DNA of 49,987 bases from an uncultured Clostridia bacterium (lineage in GTDB: Bacteria > Bacillota > Clostridia > Christensenellales > HGM11417): NCBI GenBank assembly GCA_944332455.1, contig CALVJY010000003.1:1-49987 (forward strand). Reading direction: 5' to 3'. A program made the translations under genes and the position numbers. Positions within the stretch are counted from its first letter, which is position 1, and each line of letters opens with the position of its first letter. The notes under the pieces were generated by a model. That model saw only the letters and a list, made by a program, of their open reading frames with translations, did not search any database and was not told where the DNA came from. Positions 1 to 8,773 of this stretch are shown here, one piece after another.

Positions 1-22
1 ATTTTAATGGGAGGCCCGGCTT

Positions 23-829
23 TCAGCGCGGGTCGGACGGATCCTCCATCCCGGGCTCTTGGGAAGTTTCGGCATCCCCGGGCTTTTCCGGCTGGTCCGG
101 CTCCGCCGCGGCGGCCGCTTCCTCTTTGGCCTTCTTTTTCCCGGCCATCATCTCCCGGAGTTTGGTGCGGTTTTCGGTCCCGGCCCTCAGCCTTCTCAGG
201 TTACCCCGGTGGGCATAGTAGGTCAGGGCGCAGATGACGAACAGGCAGATCCAGACCGCCAGGCTCTCGACGTAAAAGCCCTGCTGCAGCACAAAGATCA
301 GCTCGCAGACGGCGTCGGCCAGGGTCACCACCGTGATGACCATCAGCGAGGCCACGGAGCCGTACTCGTACTTGAGGATATAGAAGAAACCGACCACCAG
401 CATGACGGCGGTGGCGATGGGCTGGAGATACAGAAACACCCCGATGGTGGAGGCCACGCCCTTGCCGCCGTGGAATTTCAGCGCCACGGGATAGATGTGC
501 CCGATGACGGCGGCCAATCCGCAGACCACGGGGACCAGCGCCCCCCAGCAGTAGCCGTCCGGGGTCTGCAGGCCGGAAAAATACAGGCCGGCGCCCAGGG
601 TGGGCAGGAAGGCCTTCATGGCGTCCAGGAACAAAGTGAGGATGCCGATCTTGATGCCGAAGCTGCGCACCATGTTCATGGTGCCGGGGTTGCCGCTGCC
701 CTGCGTACGGATGTCGGTCTTTTTCAGTTTCGAGATGATGATGGCAAAGTTGATGTTGCCGCACAGGTAGGAGATCAGCAGGGCCAGCAAGATCTGCCAC
801 CAGATCTGTCCGAACGTGGCCTCGGTCAT
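23..829 (-). CDS. plsY: Glycerol-3-phosphate acyltransferase PlsY
   Basis: Integral membrane enzyme that moves an acyl group from acyl-phosphate to glycerol-3-phosphate, the first step of phospholipid synthesis. The 268-residue product shows the family's three signature blocks: GSGNPGTMNMVR at 44-55, KFHGGKGVAST at 118-128 and HRGNLRRLRAGTEN at 207-220, between hydrophobic membrane segments. The family is usually about 200 residues; here a charged, Ala/Glu/Pro-rich tail of about 45 residues follows the last block and is probably disordered. The ATG overlaps the der stop codon by 4 bases (ATGA), so translation is coupled to der. It is the last gene of the DUF512-der-plsY operon within the window. 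The identification is secure; the tail's role is unknown. Confidence 0.96.
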   Translation of the reverse strand: MTEATFGQIWWQILLALLISYLCGNINFAIIISKLKKTDIRTQGSGNPGTMNMVRSFGIKIGILTLFLDAMKAFLPTLGAGLYFSGLQTPDGYCWGALVPVVCGLAAVIGHIYPVALKFHGGKGVASTIGVFLYLQPIATAVMLVVGFFYILKYEYGSVASLMVITVVTLADAVCELIFVLQQGFYVESLAVWICLFVICALTYYAHRGNLRRLRAGTENRTKLREMMAGKKKAKEEAAAAAEPDQPEKPGDAETSQEPGMEDPSDPR

Positions 830-2160
830 GGCGCGAACTCACCCCCCTCGTCGTTCTTCTGCTTCAGGGTAAAGCGGATGGGGGTGCCGTCCAGCTCGAA
901 GGCCTTTCGGATGCAGTTTTCCAGATAGCGCTTGTAGGAAAAGTGCATGAGCGCGGGATCGTTGACGAACAGCGCGAACAGGGGCGGGCAGACTTCCACC
1001 TGGGTGCAGTAGAAGATCTTGAGCTTTTTGCCCTTCCGGAAGGGGGGCTCGGCGGCCGCCACCGCGTCGTGGATGACGTCGTTCAAAAGCCCGGTCCTGA
1101 TCCGGGTCGAGGCCCGGCCGTAGACGTACTCGCACATCCCGATCAGCTGATCCACCCGCTGCCCGGTCTTGGCCGAGACGTAGACCGCCTTGAAGTAGTC
1201 CATGAATTTGAGGGACTCCTCCAGCTTTTTCTGGTAGCGGTAGATGGTGTTGGTGTCCTTGGGGACCAGATCCCACTTGTTCATGACCACCACCGAGGGC
1301 TTGCCCGCCTCGTGGACGAACCCGGCCACCCGCACGTCCTGTTCGGTGACGTCCTCGGAGGCGTCGATGACGATCAGGCAGACGTCCGCCCGCCGGATGG
1401 CCAGCTGGGCGCGCAGCACCGAGATCTCCTCCACCGAATCGTCCACGCTCCGCTGGCGGCGCATCCCGGCCGTGTCGATGAGGACGTAGCGCTTTCCCTC
1501 TCTTTCAAAGGGGGTGTCGATGGCGTCCCGGGTGGTCCCGGCGATGTCGGTCACGATGGAGCGGTCATAGCCCAGAATAAAATTGCAGAGGCTGGATTTT
1601 CCGGCGTTGGGCCGGCCGACCACCGCGATCTTGAGGGCGTCGGCGTTCTCGTCCTCGGCGACCCGGGCGGAGAACAGCCCCACCAGGTGGTCCAGCACCT
1701 CCGCCACCCCGGCGCCGGATTCGCTGGAGACCGGAAAGACCTCCCCCAGACCCAGCGCGTAGTACTCGGCCACGGCGGAGTCGTCGGGGTGATCGACCTT
1801 GTTGACCACGGTCAGCACCGGCTTTTTCTGCCGGCGGAGCATGGCGGCGACCTCCTCGTCCTCCGAAGTCATCCCGGCCTTAAAATCGGTGAAGAACAGG
1901 ATGACCTCGGCCGCGTCCACGGCCAGCAGCACCTGCTCGCGGATGTGCGAAAACATGACGTCCGTGCTGCGGATCTCCAGCCCCCCGGTGTCCACCAGGG
2001 TAAACCAGCATCCGTTCCACTCGCAGTCGGCGTACAGCCGGTCCCGGGTCACCCCCGGCCGGTCCTTGACGATGGACAGGCGGCGGCCCGCGACCTTATT
2101 GAAAAAAGTGGATTTGCCCACATTGGGCCGCCCCACAATGGCGACAATCGGCTTATTCAT
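826..2160 (-). CDS. der: Ribosome assembly GTPase Der (EngA)
   Basis: Double-GTPase needed for maturation of the 50S ribosomal subunit. The 444-residue product has two complete G domains: first P-loop GRPNVGKS at 10-17 with DTGG at 57-60 and NKVD at 120-123, second P-loop GRPNAGKS at 182-189 with DTAG at 229-232 and a later NKWD. A C-terminal KH-like domain follows. The start chosen is the ATG at 2160, which gives the canonical MNKPIVAIVGRPNVGKS N-terminus; the longer frame adds nine residues that only mirror the end of the upstream gene. It overlaps the upstream radical SAM gene by 8 bases and plsY by 4 bases, so the three genes are translationally coupled. Length and motifs are normal for the family. 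Confidence 0.97.
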   Translation of the reverse strand: MNKPIVAIVGRPNVGKSTFFNKVAGRRLSIVKDRPGVTRDRLYADCEWNGCWFTLVDTGGLEIRSTDVMFSHIREQVLLAVDAAEVILFFTDFKAGMTSEDEEVAAMLRRQKKPVLTVVNKVDHPDDSAVAEYYALGLGEVFPVSSESGAGVAEVLDHLVGLFSARVAEDENADALKIAVVGRPNAGKSSLCNFILGYDRSIVTDIAGTTRDAIDTPFEREGKRYVLIDTAGMRRQRSVDDSVEEISVLRAQLAIRRADVCLIVIDASEDVTEQDVRVAGFVHEAGKPSVVVMNKWDLVPKDTNTIYRYQKKLEESLKFMDYFKAVYVSAKTGQRVDQLIGMCEYVYGRASTRIRTGLLNDVIHDAVAAAEPPFRKGKKLKIFYCTQVEVCPPLFALFVNDPALMHFSYKRYLENCIRKAFELDGTPIRFTLKQKNDEGGEFAP

Positions 2161-3451
2161 TCCAATCTCCCAGGGCACATTCCACAAAGTCTCCGCCGCC
2201 CCCTCCGTGGACCAGCACCCGCTTGTTCAGCTTTTCTCCCAGTTCGCGCACGCTCATGTCGTCCAGAAAGACCTCCTGGAATTCCCGCAGCATACAGTCC
2301 GGGATCATCAGCGCCGGGGCGTCCGAGACGCACTGCGCCGCGATGTCCCCGCCCGTCAGCAGCCCGGTCACCGTGACGCTGGGGCCGAAAAAACGGTTGA
2401 CCACGGGAAAGAGATCGATTTTCAGCCCCTCTACCGCCTCCGTGAGCCGGCTGACCCACTTTTGGAGGAAGGGGTAGGCGCTGACCCCCGTCGGCACGGC
2501 CAGATGGCGTTCCAGCCGTCTGCCCCGGACTTTTTCCAGGGCCTCGGAAAAATCCCGCTCGAACAGGGAGAGCAGGCCCACGCCGTTTTCGATCTGCGAG
2601 CAGGGGCCGTACCATTCGGCCGGCGGCGGCTCCTCCCCGGCGATGCAGTAGAACTCGTCCGAGCACAGCGCGAAGGGTTCCCGCTCGCTCGGATGACTGC
2701 GGTTGAAGTCCCGGCACTGCGCCAGCACTTCGGCGGCCTTGGCCCGGTCCACGCCGGAGAGCGGGGTCAGGCCCTCCCGGTGCCCGGTCAGCCCCACCGG
2801 GACCACGGCCACTGTGGCCACCCGGGGATAAAATTCGTACAGATGCGACAGGGTGTCGGTCAGCGCCTCCCCGTCGTTCCAGCCCGGACAGAGCACGATC
2901 TGGGCGTGCATGAGGATGCCGGCCCCGGCAAAGCGGCGGATCTGCTCCTCCAGCCGGCCGGCAAAACGGTTGTTCATCATCCGGCGCCGCAGCTCGGGAT
3001 CCCAGGCGTGCACCGAGAGATAGAGCGGACTGAAGTGACAGCGGACGATCCGCTCCTCGTCGTCCCGGCTCAGGTTGGTCAGCGTGACGTAGTTGCCCGA
3101 GACCAGAGACAGGCGGTAGTCGTCGTCCTTGACGTAAAGGGTGGGCCGCAGCCCCTTCGGCAGCTGATCCACAAAGCAGAACACGCATTTGTTCCGGCAG
3201 GTCTTTGGCTCCAGCTCTCCCTCCGAGAAGGTCAGGCCCAGATCCTCGTCCGTCTCTTTTTCCACCTCAAAATCCACGACCTCGCCCTTCCGGGTCTGAA
3301 CGGTCATGGTAAAGGATTCCTGTTCGTTGTAATAGAGATAGTCCAGAAGGTCGGAAGCCGGGTGTTCGTCAAAGCCGAGGAGTTGATCGCCTGCTTCCAG
3401 GCCGAGCTCCTCGCCGAGCGTTCCCGTTTCCACCCGTTCGATTTTCAGCAT
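2153..3451 (-). CDS. DUF512-family radical SAM protein with N-terminal PDZ-like domain
   Basis: The 432-residue protein has an N-terminal PDZ-like segment (about residues 1-65, with the GLEAGDQLL loop), then a cysteine motif CRNKCVFC at 85-92 of the CxxxCxxC radical SAM type, then a long C-terminal DUF512 region. This architecture is widespread in Clostridia, where the gene commonly lies beside der. The reaction it catalyses is not known to me; an iron-sulfur/SAM enzyme is inferred from the cysteines. The ATG at 3451 was preferred because it has GGGAGAGG a few bases upstream and a good promoter just before it; a longer frame runs upstream through non-coding DNA. Transcription from that promoter would leave a leader of only about ten bases. 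Confidence 0.9.
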   Translation of the reverse strand: MLKIERVETGTLGEELGLEAGDQLLGFDEHPASDLLDYLYYNEQESFTMTVQTRKGEVVDFEVEKETDEDLGLTFSEGELEPKTCRNKCVFCFVDQLPKGLRPTLYVKDDDYRLSLVSGNYVTLTNLSRDDEERIVRCHFSPLYLSVHAWDPELRRRMMNNRFAGRLEEQIRRFAGAGILMHAQIVLCPGWNDGEALTDTLSHLYEFYPRVATVAVVPVGLTGHREGLTPLSGVDRAKAAEVLAQCRDFNRSHPSEREPFALCSDEFYCIAGEEPPPAEWYGPCSQIENGVGLLSLFERDFSEALEKVRGRRLERHLAVPTGVSAYPFLQKWVSRLTEAVEGLKIDLFPVVNRFFGPSVTVTGLLTGGDIAAQCVSDAPALMIPDCMLREFQEVFLDDMSVRELGEKLNKRVLVHGGGGGDFVECALGDWNE

Positions 3452-3467
3452 AAAACCTCTCCCTAAC

Positions 3468-3496
3468 ATTATAAGAAATGCGGGCGAGAATGTAAA
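3468..3496 (-). promoter_or_regulatory. Sigma-A promoter of the DUF512-der-plsY operon
   Basis: Reading the minus strand, TTTACA (3491-3496) and TATAAT (3468-3473) are separated by 17 bases. The expected start point lies about 10 bases before the ATG at 3451, so the leader contains little beyond the ribosome binding site. Confidence 0.75.
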
Positions 3497-3784
3497 GCTA
3501 TCTGGCGCGCTCCGGCCGAAATTTTTTGTTTTCGCCCCCTTTTTCTCCCCTCTTTGCACCAAGTTCCGCTCCGGGGCGGCGGCCTTACGCCCCTTTCGCC
3601 GAAAAAAGACAGGTCCCTTCCCTGCCTCCGGCGCGGGAAAGGCCTTTCGGATCCGTGTATTTTTCGGAAACATCAAACAACAAGACTTGTTCCGAATCAG
3701 CTCGATTTGCAGAAGTTCAGCCCGCAGAACACCGGGAGCGGACATACGGGCAAAATAAACCGGATCGTGAGCAGCTTTGGGCGC

Positions 3785-4053
3785 CTGCCGGGTTTTCTCC
3801 CGCGTCAGCGATCTTCCTTCACGGCAGTTTCTCTTCCGGCCAACGCGGTCTTTTCCGTTCCCGCGGTCGACTTTCTAGCCCGGTCGATCTCGAGGCCGGC
3901 GCCGTTCTGCTGGGCAGTACGGGCCTTTCTCTGCGTTCTCTTCCGGTTTCAGTGATCTTTCTCCCCAGCGGCCGAGTCCTCCCCCTGCCGATGCGGATCC
4001 CTCTCTGCATTCTCTCCCCGCGTCAGCGATCTTCCTTCCCGGCGGTCGAATCC
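3785..4053. repeat. Decayed tandem repeat covering the 3' end of bioY and the gap behind it
   Basis: The gap 3452-4022 has no credible gene. Two adjacent copies of a 72-73 bp unit lie at 3909-3981 and 3982-4053, and a shorter, more diverged piece at about 3785-3840; all share the word GTCAGCGATCTTCCTTC or a close variant. The copy at 3982-4053 contains the last codons and stop of bioY, and the neighbouring copy preserves a recognisable version of the same codons (EDSTAGKEDR-stop against EDSAAGEKDH-stop). This shows that the gene's end was duplicated in tandem and then diverged. The rest of the gap, to about 3785, shows nothing I recognise besides the promoter. Confidence 0.7.
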
Positions 4054-4661
4054 TCCTCCTGTCGATCCTGCCCCTTTTCCGCCTTTTGCAGCTGCCTCAT
4101 TCCCTTCATCTGCCCCAGACTCTCGGGAAAGTAACGGCCCAGCGCCCCGAACAGGACGGACGCGGCTGCCGCCTTGACCGCCTCGGCGGGCAGAAAGAGG
4201 AGGACAAAGGAGACGAACACCCCCCAAAGCTCCGCCCCCGGCACCTGATTGAGCAGAACGTAGTAGAAAAAGCCGATCAGCAGGAGAAGGGCCGAGCAGG
4301 CAAACAGCAGGGCGGCCCGGGCCACCGTTCCCCCCGCCCCCTTCAGTCCGGCGGCCCTGCGCATGAACAGACCGGAGAGCAGTGCGGTGGGGATCAGCCC
4401 GAGCAGAAAGCCGAACGTGGGCATGAACAGGTAGGAAAAGCCCCCGCCCTGGGTGAATACGGGCAGGCCGATCAGCCCGGCCGCCAGATAGATCAGCACC
4501 GACAGCGTCCCCAGCCAGGGTCCGAGCAGGCTACCCGCCAGCAGGCAGAAAAAGCTCTGCAGCGTGAAGGGCACCGGCGGCACCGGGATCTGCAGGAAGG
4601 CCCCCGCCGCGATCAGGGCGGCGAACAGGGCGACATAGACGAGCGCTCTGGTCTTTTTCAT
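4023..4661 (-). CDS. bioY: Biotin ECF transporter substrate-binding protein BioY
   Basis: Membrane S-component that captures biotin and works with an energy-coupling factor module (EcfA/A'/T), which is not in this window. The 212-residue sequence is hydrophobic throughout, with about six membrane spans and BioY hallmarks: the N-terminal LQIPVPPVPFTLQ segment near residues 23-35, LAAGLIGLPVF, and the GFLLG helix. The charged tail after about residue 185 (KAEKGQDRQEEDSTAGKEDR) is not part of the conserved fold and lies inside a tandem duplication. The start has AGGAG five bases upstream. A BirA-type inverted repeat just upstream predicts repression by biotin. No birA or bio synthesis genes are nearby, which suggests that this gene serves uptake. 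Confidence 0.95.
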   Translation of the reverse strand: MKKTRALVYVALFAALIAAGAFLQIPVPPVPFTLQSFFCLLAGSLLGPWLGTLSVLIYLAAGLIGLPVFTQGGGFSYLFMPTFGFLLGLIPTALLSGLFMRRAAGLKGAGGTVARAALLFACSALLLLIGFFYYVLLNQVPGAELWGVFVSFVLLFLPAEAVKAAAASVLFGALGRYFPESLGQMKGMRQLQKAEKGQDRQEEDSTAGKEDR

Positions 4662-4676
4662 CCGTTCTCCTCTTAT

Positions 4677-4706
4677 TTGTAACAGTATTTAATTTCTATG
4701 TTACAA
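4677..4706 (-). promoter_or_regulatory. Candidate BirA (biotin repressor) operator upstream of bioY
   Basis: A perfect inverted repeat TTGTAAC-N16-GTTACAA lies 16 bases upstream of the bioY start. Its half-site and spacing agree with the known biotin repressor (BirA) operators, which consist of TTGTwAAC-like halves separated by 14-16 bases. The repeat covers the likely promoter; on the minus strand TTGCCA (4708-4713) with a TTAAAT/TAAATA-like -10 is possible but not certain. The biotin transporter directly downstream supports the assignment. Confidence 0.8.
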
Positions 4707-4718
4707 TTATGGCAAAAC

Positions 4719-4741
4719 AAAATCCCGCGGGGCGGGATTTT
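4719..4741 (-). terminator. Intrinsic terminator behind the cyclophilin-like lipoprotein gene
   Basis: A perfect 10-bp stem (AAAATCCCGC against GCGGGATTTT) with a 3-base loop is followed on the minus strand by TTTTGTTTTG. It starts 10 bases after the stop codon of the lipoprotein gene and separates it from bioY. Confidence 0.85.
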
Positions 4742-4750
4742 GGATCTTTT

Positions 4751-5620
4751 TCAGACCGTCTTGGGGGAACCCAGGTCCTTGTTGACGTTGACGGTGATCT
4801 CCATCAGGCTGATGTTGTTGATCGACCGGCTGGAGGTGTTGGCGGAGGTGATGGTGTCCAGCCAGTTGCCGAAGGTGTAGGTCCGGCTGCTTCCCCCGAC
4901 CTCCCGCACGGTGACGCTGGTCACCCGGCCGAAGGCGGCATAGTTGTCGATCATGGTGTCGCTGGCCAGATCCCCCACGATGCCGAACTCGGAGTAGGCC
5001 GAATCCGCGGGGTTTTCCGCCCCGGTGTCCTGGGTCATGTACATGACGCCGGCCGTGAAGGCCGTGATCTGCCGGTCTTCCACTTCCCAGCCGTTTTCCG
5101 CGAACTCGCCGGGGATGCGGTAGGCCCCGTCCAGATCGGAGCGGTACAGCAGGGTGTCCACAGGCTCGGGATCGGGTACGTCGTCGGTGGGCTCGTCGGT
5201 GACGAACTCGAAGTAGGCGTCGCCCAGGCGGATGCCGTCGGTGGCCGAAACGCTGTTGACGAACAGCGCGGAGGTCTGCTTTTCATCGTCGGCGGGGAAG
5301 GCATTGGTGTCAAAGGGATCGAAGCCCTCCGGCGCGTTGTAGAACCCGCTCTGGACCAGCGAGACGAAATTGGTCACCGTGATCGGCGCCTCGTCGTAGT
5401 AGAGCTCGTAGGCGATCTCCACCTGGTAGCGTTTTTCCACAGTGGCCCCGCCCTGCTGCTCGTTCAGGACATAGGACAGGTTGATGACGCCGGTGGCCGT
5501 CACGTCGGAGAGGATGTCGCCCTCCCCCATGAACTTGCTGCCGCAGGCCGTGACCGAAAAGAGCAGAATGGCGCTGACCAGCAGCAGACCGGCTTTTCTG
5601 ACAAAAGAGCGCTTCTTCAT
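4751..5620 (-). CDS. Cyclophilin-related lipoprotein with a degenerate active site
   Basis: The 289-residue protein begins with a lipoprotein signal peptide (MKKRSF, a hydrophobic stretch, lipobox VTAC with the lipidated cysteine at 26). The mature part resembles cyclophilin-type peptidyl-prolyl isomerases: ELYYDEAPITVTNFVSLVQSGFYN near 75-95, GEFAENG, then AGVMYMTQ and ENPADSAYSEFGIV, and NYAAFGRV near 240. The catalytic FHR motif expected after GFYN is absent; the sequence reads GFDPFDTNAF, so the essential arginine appears lost. I infer an extracytoplasmic protein with the cyclophilin fold that may no longer isomerise proline bonds. GGAGG lies 13 bases before the ATG, rather far. It has its own promoter and terminator. 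Confidence 0.75.
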   Translation of the reverse strand: MKKRSFVRKAGLLLVSAILLFSVTACGSKFMGEGDILSDVTATGVINLSYVLNEQQGGATVEKRYQVEIAYELYYDEAPITVTNFVSLVQSGFYNAPEGFDPFDTNAFPADDEKQTSALFVNSVSATDGIRLGDAYFEFVTDEPTDDVPDPEPVDTLLYRSDLDGAYRIPGEFAENGWEVEDRQITAFTAGVMYMTQDTGAENPADSAYSEFGIVGDLASDTMIDNYAAFGRVTSVTVREVGGSSRTYTFGNWLDTITSANTSSRSINNISLMEITVNVNKDLGSPKTV

Positions 5621-5697
5621 AAAAGGGAAAAGACCTCCTGTCTCGGATCGGGAGGCGGAAACCGCCCCGATCTTGAGTGAATAATCAAGTTGATACT

Positions 5698-5726
5698 ATT
5701 TTAACATAATTTCCCTGAAATGACAA
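5698..5726 (-). promoter_or_regulatory. Sigma-A promoter of the lipoprotein gene
   Basis: On the minus strand TTGTCA (5721-5726) and TAAAAT (5698-5703) are 17 bases apart. The leader contains a GC-rich hairpin at about 5646-5672 (arms GATCGGG-A-GGCGG and CCGCC-CCGATC around AAA) before the ribosome binding site. Confidence 0.75.
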
Positions 5727-5783
5727 GCCTTTTTAGGGCAAATCCCCAGAGATTTCATGCAGATTTGGGCCAGATTTCACGAC

Positions 5784-6395
5784 TTACTCACTTTCGGAGG
5801 ATCCCCGCTCCCGCCAGAGGGCGGCCGCGCCCTCGAGCAGCTCCAGCGCCCGCTCTCTTCCCGCCCCGGTCAGGGCCGAGACCGCGAAGACGTCGTCGGT
5901 CCCCACGTTGTACTTGACGGCGATGCGCTTTAAGTGCAGGCCGGCCTGCATCCTGGACAGCTTGTCCGCCTTGGTGGCGATCAGGTTGAAGGGGATGCGG
6001 TGGTAGTAGAGGAATTCGGCCAGCTGCAGGTCCTGCTCGGTGGGGTCGTGGCGGATGTCGGCCAGACAGATCACCCGGGCCAGGCAGGGCTCGTTCAGCA
6101 GGTAGCTTTCGATCAGCTCCCCCCACTTCTCCTTTTCGGCGCGGCTGACCTTGGCGTAGCCGTAGCCCGGCAGATCGGTCAGCACGAAATTCCCGAAGTC
6201 AAAGTAGTTCAGAAGCTGCGTCCTCCCCGGCGTGTTGGAGGTCCGGGCCAGCTTTTTGCGGTTGGCCAGCATGTTGATGAAGGAGGACTTCCCCACGTTG
6301 GACTTGCCGGCCACCGCGATCTGCGGGCGGCCGTCCGAAAAAAAGCCCTTTCGGTTGGCCGCAGACTTCAAAAAGAGGGGTTCGAAGGTCTTCAT
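5784..6395 (-). CDS. engB: Ribosome biogenesis GTP-binding protein EngB (YsxC/YihA)
   Basis: GTPase that assists late 50S subunit assembly. The 203-residue product has the P-loop GKSNVGKS at 30-37, the switch motif TPGRTQ near 55-60, DLPGYGYAK (G3), TKADK (G4) and VSALTG (G5), in normal order and length. A short acidic tail (GSSESE) ends the protein. The ATG overlaps the lon stop codon by 4 bases and has only a weak ribosome binding site, so translation is probably coupled to lon. The order tig-clp-lon-engB is an established Firmicutes arrangement and supports the call. Confidence 0.96.
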   Translation of the reverse strand: MKTFEPLFLKSAANRKGFFSDGRPQIAVAGKSNVGKSSFINMLANRKKLARTSNTPGRTQLLNYFDFGNFVLTDLPGYGYAKVSRAEKEKWGELIESYLLNEPCLARVICLADIRHDPTEQDLQLAEFLYYHRIPFNLIATKADKLSRMQAGLHLKRIAVKYNVGTDDVFAVSALTGAGRERALELLEGAAALWRERGSSESE

Positions 6396-8734
6396 GCCGG
6401 CACCAGCGCGTTGGCAAAGACGGTACTGATGTTGTCCGCCGGGATCAGTTCCAGCTCTGTGCGGATCTTTTCGGGCAGTTCCGGAATGTCCTTTTCGTTC
6501 TCCTTGGGCAGGATGACCTTTTTGATGCCGGCCCGGTGGGCGGCCAGGGTCTTTTCCTTCAGGCCGCCGATGGGCAGCACCTTGCCCCGCAGGGTGATCT
6601 CGCCGGTCATGGCCACCCTGTGATCCACCGGCCGCTTTAAGAAGGCGGACAGAATGGCCGTGGCCATGGTGATCCCCGCGCTGGGGCCGTCCTTGGGGGT
6701 GGCCCCTTCGGGCACGTGGATGTGGATGTCGTTTTCCAGGAACATCTCGGGCGGGATGCCGTACTCCTCGGCGTGGGAGCGGACCAGGCTGAGGGCGGTC
6801 CGGGCGGACTCCTTCATGACGTCGCCCAGCTGCCCGGTCAGCACGATCTCCCCTTTGCCCTTCATCAGCGAGACCTCCACGGTCAGCGTGGTTCCCCCCA
6901 CCGCCGTCCAGGCCAGGCCGGTGACGGCGCCGATCTCATCTTCCCTGACGGCGTCCTCCTCGCGGAACTTGGGCGCGCCGAGGTACTCCTCCACCTGCCC
7001 GGCCCCGATCTCCACCGGCTGATAGCTCTTTTCCTCCTTGTTCAGGACGATGTTCTTGACCACCTTGCGGCAGAGGTTGGCGATCTCCCGCTCCAGCTGA
7101 CGGACCCCGGACTCCCGGGTGTAGCCCTCGATGAGGCCGAGAATGGCCGCGTCGGTCAGGGTGAAGCTCCCCGCCCTCAGCCCGTGCTCGGCCGTCTGCT
7201 TGGGCACCAGGTACTTTTTGGCGATCTCCAGCTTTTCGTCGGCGGTGTAGCCGTTCAGGTCGATGATCTCCATGCGGTCCAGCAGGGGGGCCGGAATGGT
7301 GTCGCGGGTGTTGGCCGTGCAGATGAACATCACCCGGGACAGATCGTAGGGCAGCTCCAGATAGTTGTCCCGGAAGCTGTTGTTCTGCTCGGGATCCAGC
7401 ACCTCCAGCATGGCCGAGGCGGGATCCCCCCGGTAATCCGAACTCATCTTGTCGATCTCGTCCAGCAGAAAGACCGGATTGACCGAGCCCGCGGCCTTCA
7501 TGTGGTAGATGATCCGGCCGGGCATGGCCCCGATGTAGGTGCGGCGGTGTCCGCGGATCTCGGACTCGTCCTTGACCCCGCCCAGGCTCATGCGCACAAA
7601 GTTGCGGCCCAGCGCGCGGGCGATGGACTTGGCGATGGAGGTCTTGCCCACGCCCGGCGGTCCCACAAAGCACAGGATGGGGCCTTTGATCTTCTGGGTC
7701 AGCTGGATGACCGCGATGTACTCCAGAATGCGCTCCTTGACCTTTTCCAGGCCGAAGTGATCGGCCTCCAGGACCTCGCTGGCCTTGGACAGGTCCCGGT
7801 TGTCCTTGGTTGCCTTGCTCCAGGGCAGATCGCAGATCCAGTCGCAGTAGGTGCGGATGTTGGCGGCCTCGGGCGAGGACGAAGGCATTTTGTTCAGGCG
7901 GGCGCACTCTTTTAAGGCCTTTTCCTCCAGCTCCTTGGGCATCTTCAGGGCCTTGATCTTTTTGCTGTACTCGTCGATCTCCTCCTCGGCGCCCTCCCCG
8001 AGTTCTTCGGAGATGGCCTTCATCTGCTCCCGGAGGTAGTACTCCTTCTGGTTCTGCTCGATGCCGGACTTGACCCGGCCGGAGATCTTGCGGTCGATCT
8101 TGATGATCTCGATCTCGTGCAGCAGGATCTGGCTGAGCAGCTCCAGCCGCTTTTCCTGGGAGAGCTCCTCTAAAAGCCTCTGGCGGTCGACCTCGGAATG
8201 GACCAGGATGCCCCCCACCGTGTTGACATAGCCCTCGGGCTCGTCGAAGGAGGCGATCAGATCCAGCACGTCCTTGGTGACCTTCTGATCCAACGAGGCG
8301 AACTCCTTCAGGATCTCGTCGATCCGGCGGCGGTAGGCGTCGAAGATCTCGGGCTGGACGGGCTGGATGCGGGCCTCGGCGATCAGCACCTCGCTGTAGC
8401 TCTCGTTGGGGACCTCCCGCAGCAGTTCGGCGCGGTAGAGCCCCTCTACCAGCACCCGGATGTTGTCGTTGGGCAGCTTGATGACCTGCTTGATCTTGGC
8501 CACGCAGCCCACTTTCAGCACATCGTCGGGGACCTTGGGATCGTTGACCTGGGCGCTTTTCTGGGGCGCCAAAAAAATGCAGCTGTTATTGTCAACCGCT
8601 GCATTCAAGGCCATCACCGATTTTGTCCTGCCGATGTCAAAATGAATGGCCATGTGCGGATAGATCACCAGCCCCCGAAGAGGGATCATCGGGAGGCTGA
8701 TGACGTTCTCGGCCGTAAGAATCTGTTCGGACAT
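6392..8734 (-). CDS. lon: ATP-dependent Lon protease (LonA type)
   Basis: Cytoplasmic AAA+ protease for damaged and regulatory proteins. The 780-residue product has the N-terminal Lon substrate domain (about 10-210), a coiled linker, an AAA+ module with Walker [10 protein letters not shown] and Walker B FLLDEIDK, and a C-terminal protease domain. The catalytic dyad is visible: serine 685 in [10 protein letters not shown] and lysine 728 in [11 protein letters not shown], 43 residues apart as in E. coli Lon. GGAGG lies four to five bases before the ATG. It is followed by engB with a 4-base overlap and preceded by a 34-bp tandem repeat array that separates it from clpX. Length and motifs are complete. 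Confidence 0.97.
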   Translation of the reverse strand: MSEQILTAENVISLPMIPLRGLVIYPHMAIHFDIGRTKSVMALNAAVDNNSCIFLAPQKSAQVNDPKVPDDVLKVGCVAKIKQVIKLPNDNIRVLVEGLYRAELLREVPNESYSEVLIAEARIQPVQPEIFDAYRRRIDEILKEFASLDQKVTKDVLDLIASFDEPEGYVNTVGGILVHSEVDRQRLLEELSQEKRLELLSQILLHEIEIIKIDRKISGRVKSGIEQNQKEYYLREQMKAISEELGEGAEEEIDEYSKKIKALKMPKELEEKALKECARLNKMPSSSPEAANIRTYCDWICDLPWSKATKDNRDLSKASEVLEADHFGLEKVKERILEYIAVIQLTQKIKGPILCFVGPPGVGKTSIAKSIARALGRNFVRMSLGGVKDESEIRGHRRTYIGAMPGRIIYHMKAAGSVNPVFLLDEIDKMSSDYRGDPASAMLEVLDPEQNNSFRDNYLELPYDLSRVMFICTANTRDTIPAPLLDRMEIIDLNGYTADEKLEIAKKYLVPKQTAEHGLRAGSFTLTDAAILGLIEGYTRESGVRQLEREIANLCRKVVKNIVLNKEEKSYQPVEIGAGQVEEYLGAPKFREEDAVREDEIGAVTGLAWTAVGGTTLTVEVSLMKGKGEIVLTGQLGDVMKESARTALSLVRSHAEEYGIPPEMFLENDIHIHVPEGATPKDGPSAGITMATAILSAFLKRPVDHRVAMTGEITLRGKVLPIGGLKEKTLAAHRAGIKKVILPKENEKDIPELPEKIRTELELIPADNISTVFANALVPA

Positions 8735-8773
8735 AATTCCTCCGTTTTTACGGATCTCTGATGTTTAGACGTA

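Noticed and set aside
3526..4134. Plus-strand open frame in the gap beside bioY
   Set aside because: It lies in decayed tandem repeats, overlaps the bioY end antisense, has a low-complexity product and no ribosome binding site.
6716..7915. 400-codon open frame on the plus strand inside lon
   Set aside because: It is antisense to a fully conserved Lon protein, with a composition that is the complement of lon codons and no ribosome binding site; high GC content creates such frames.
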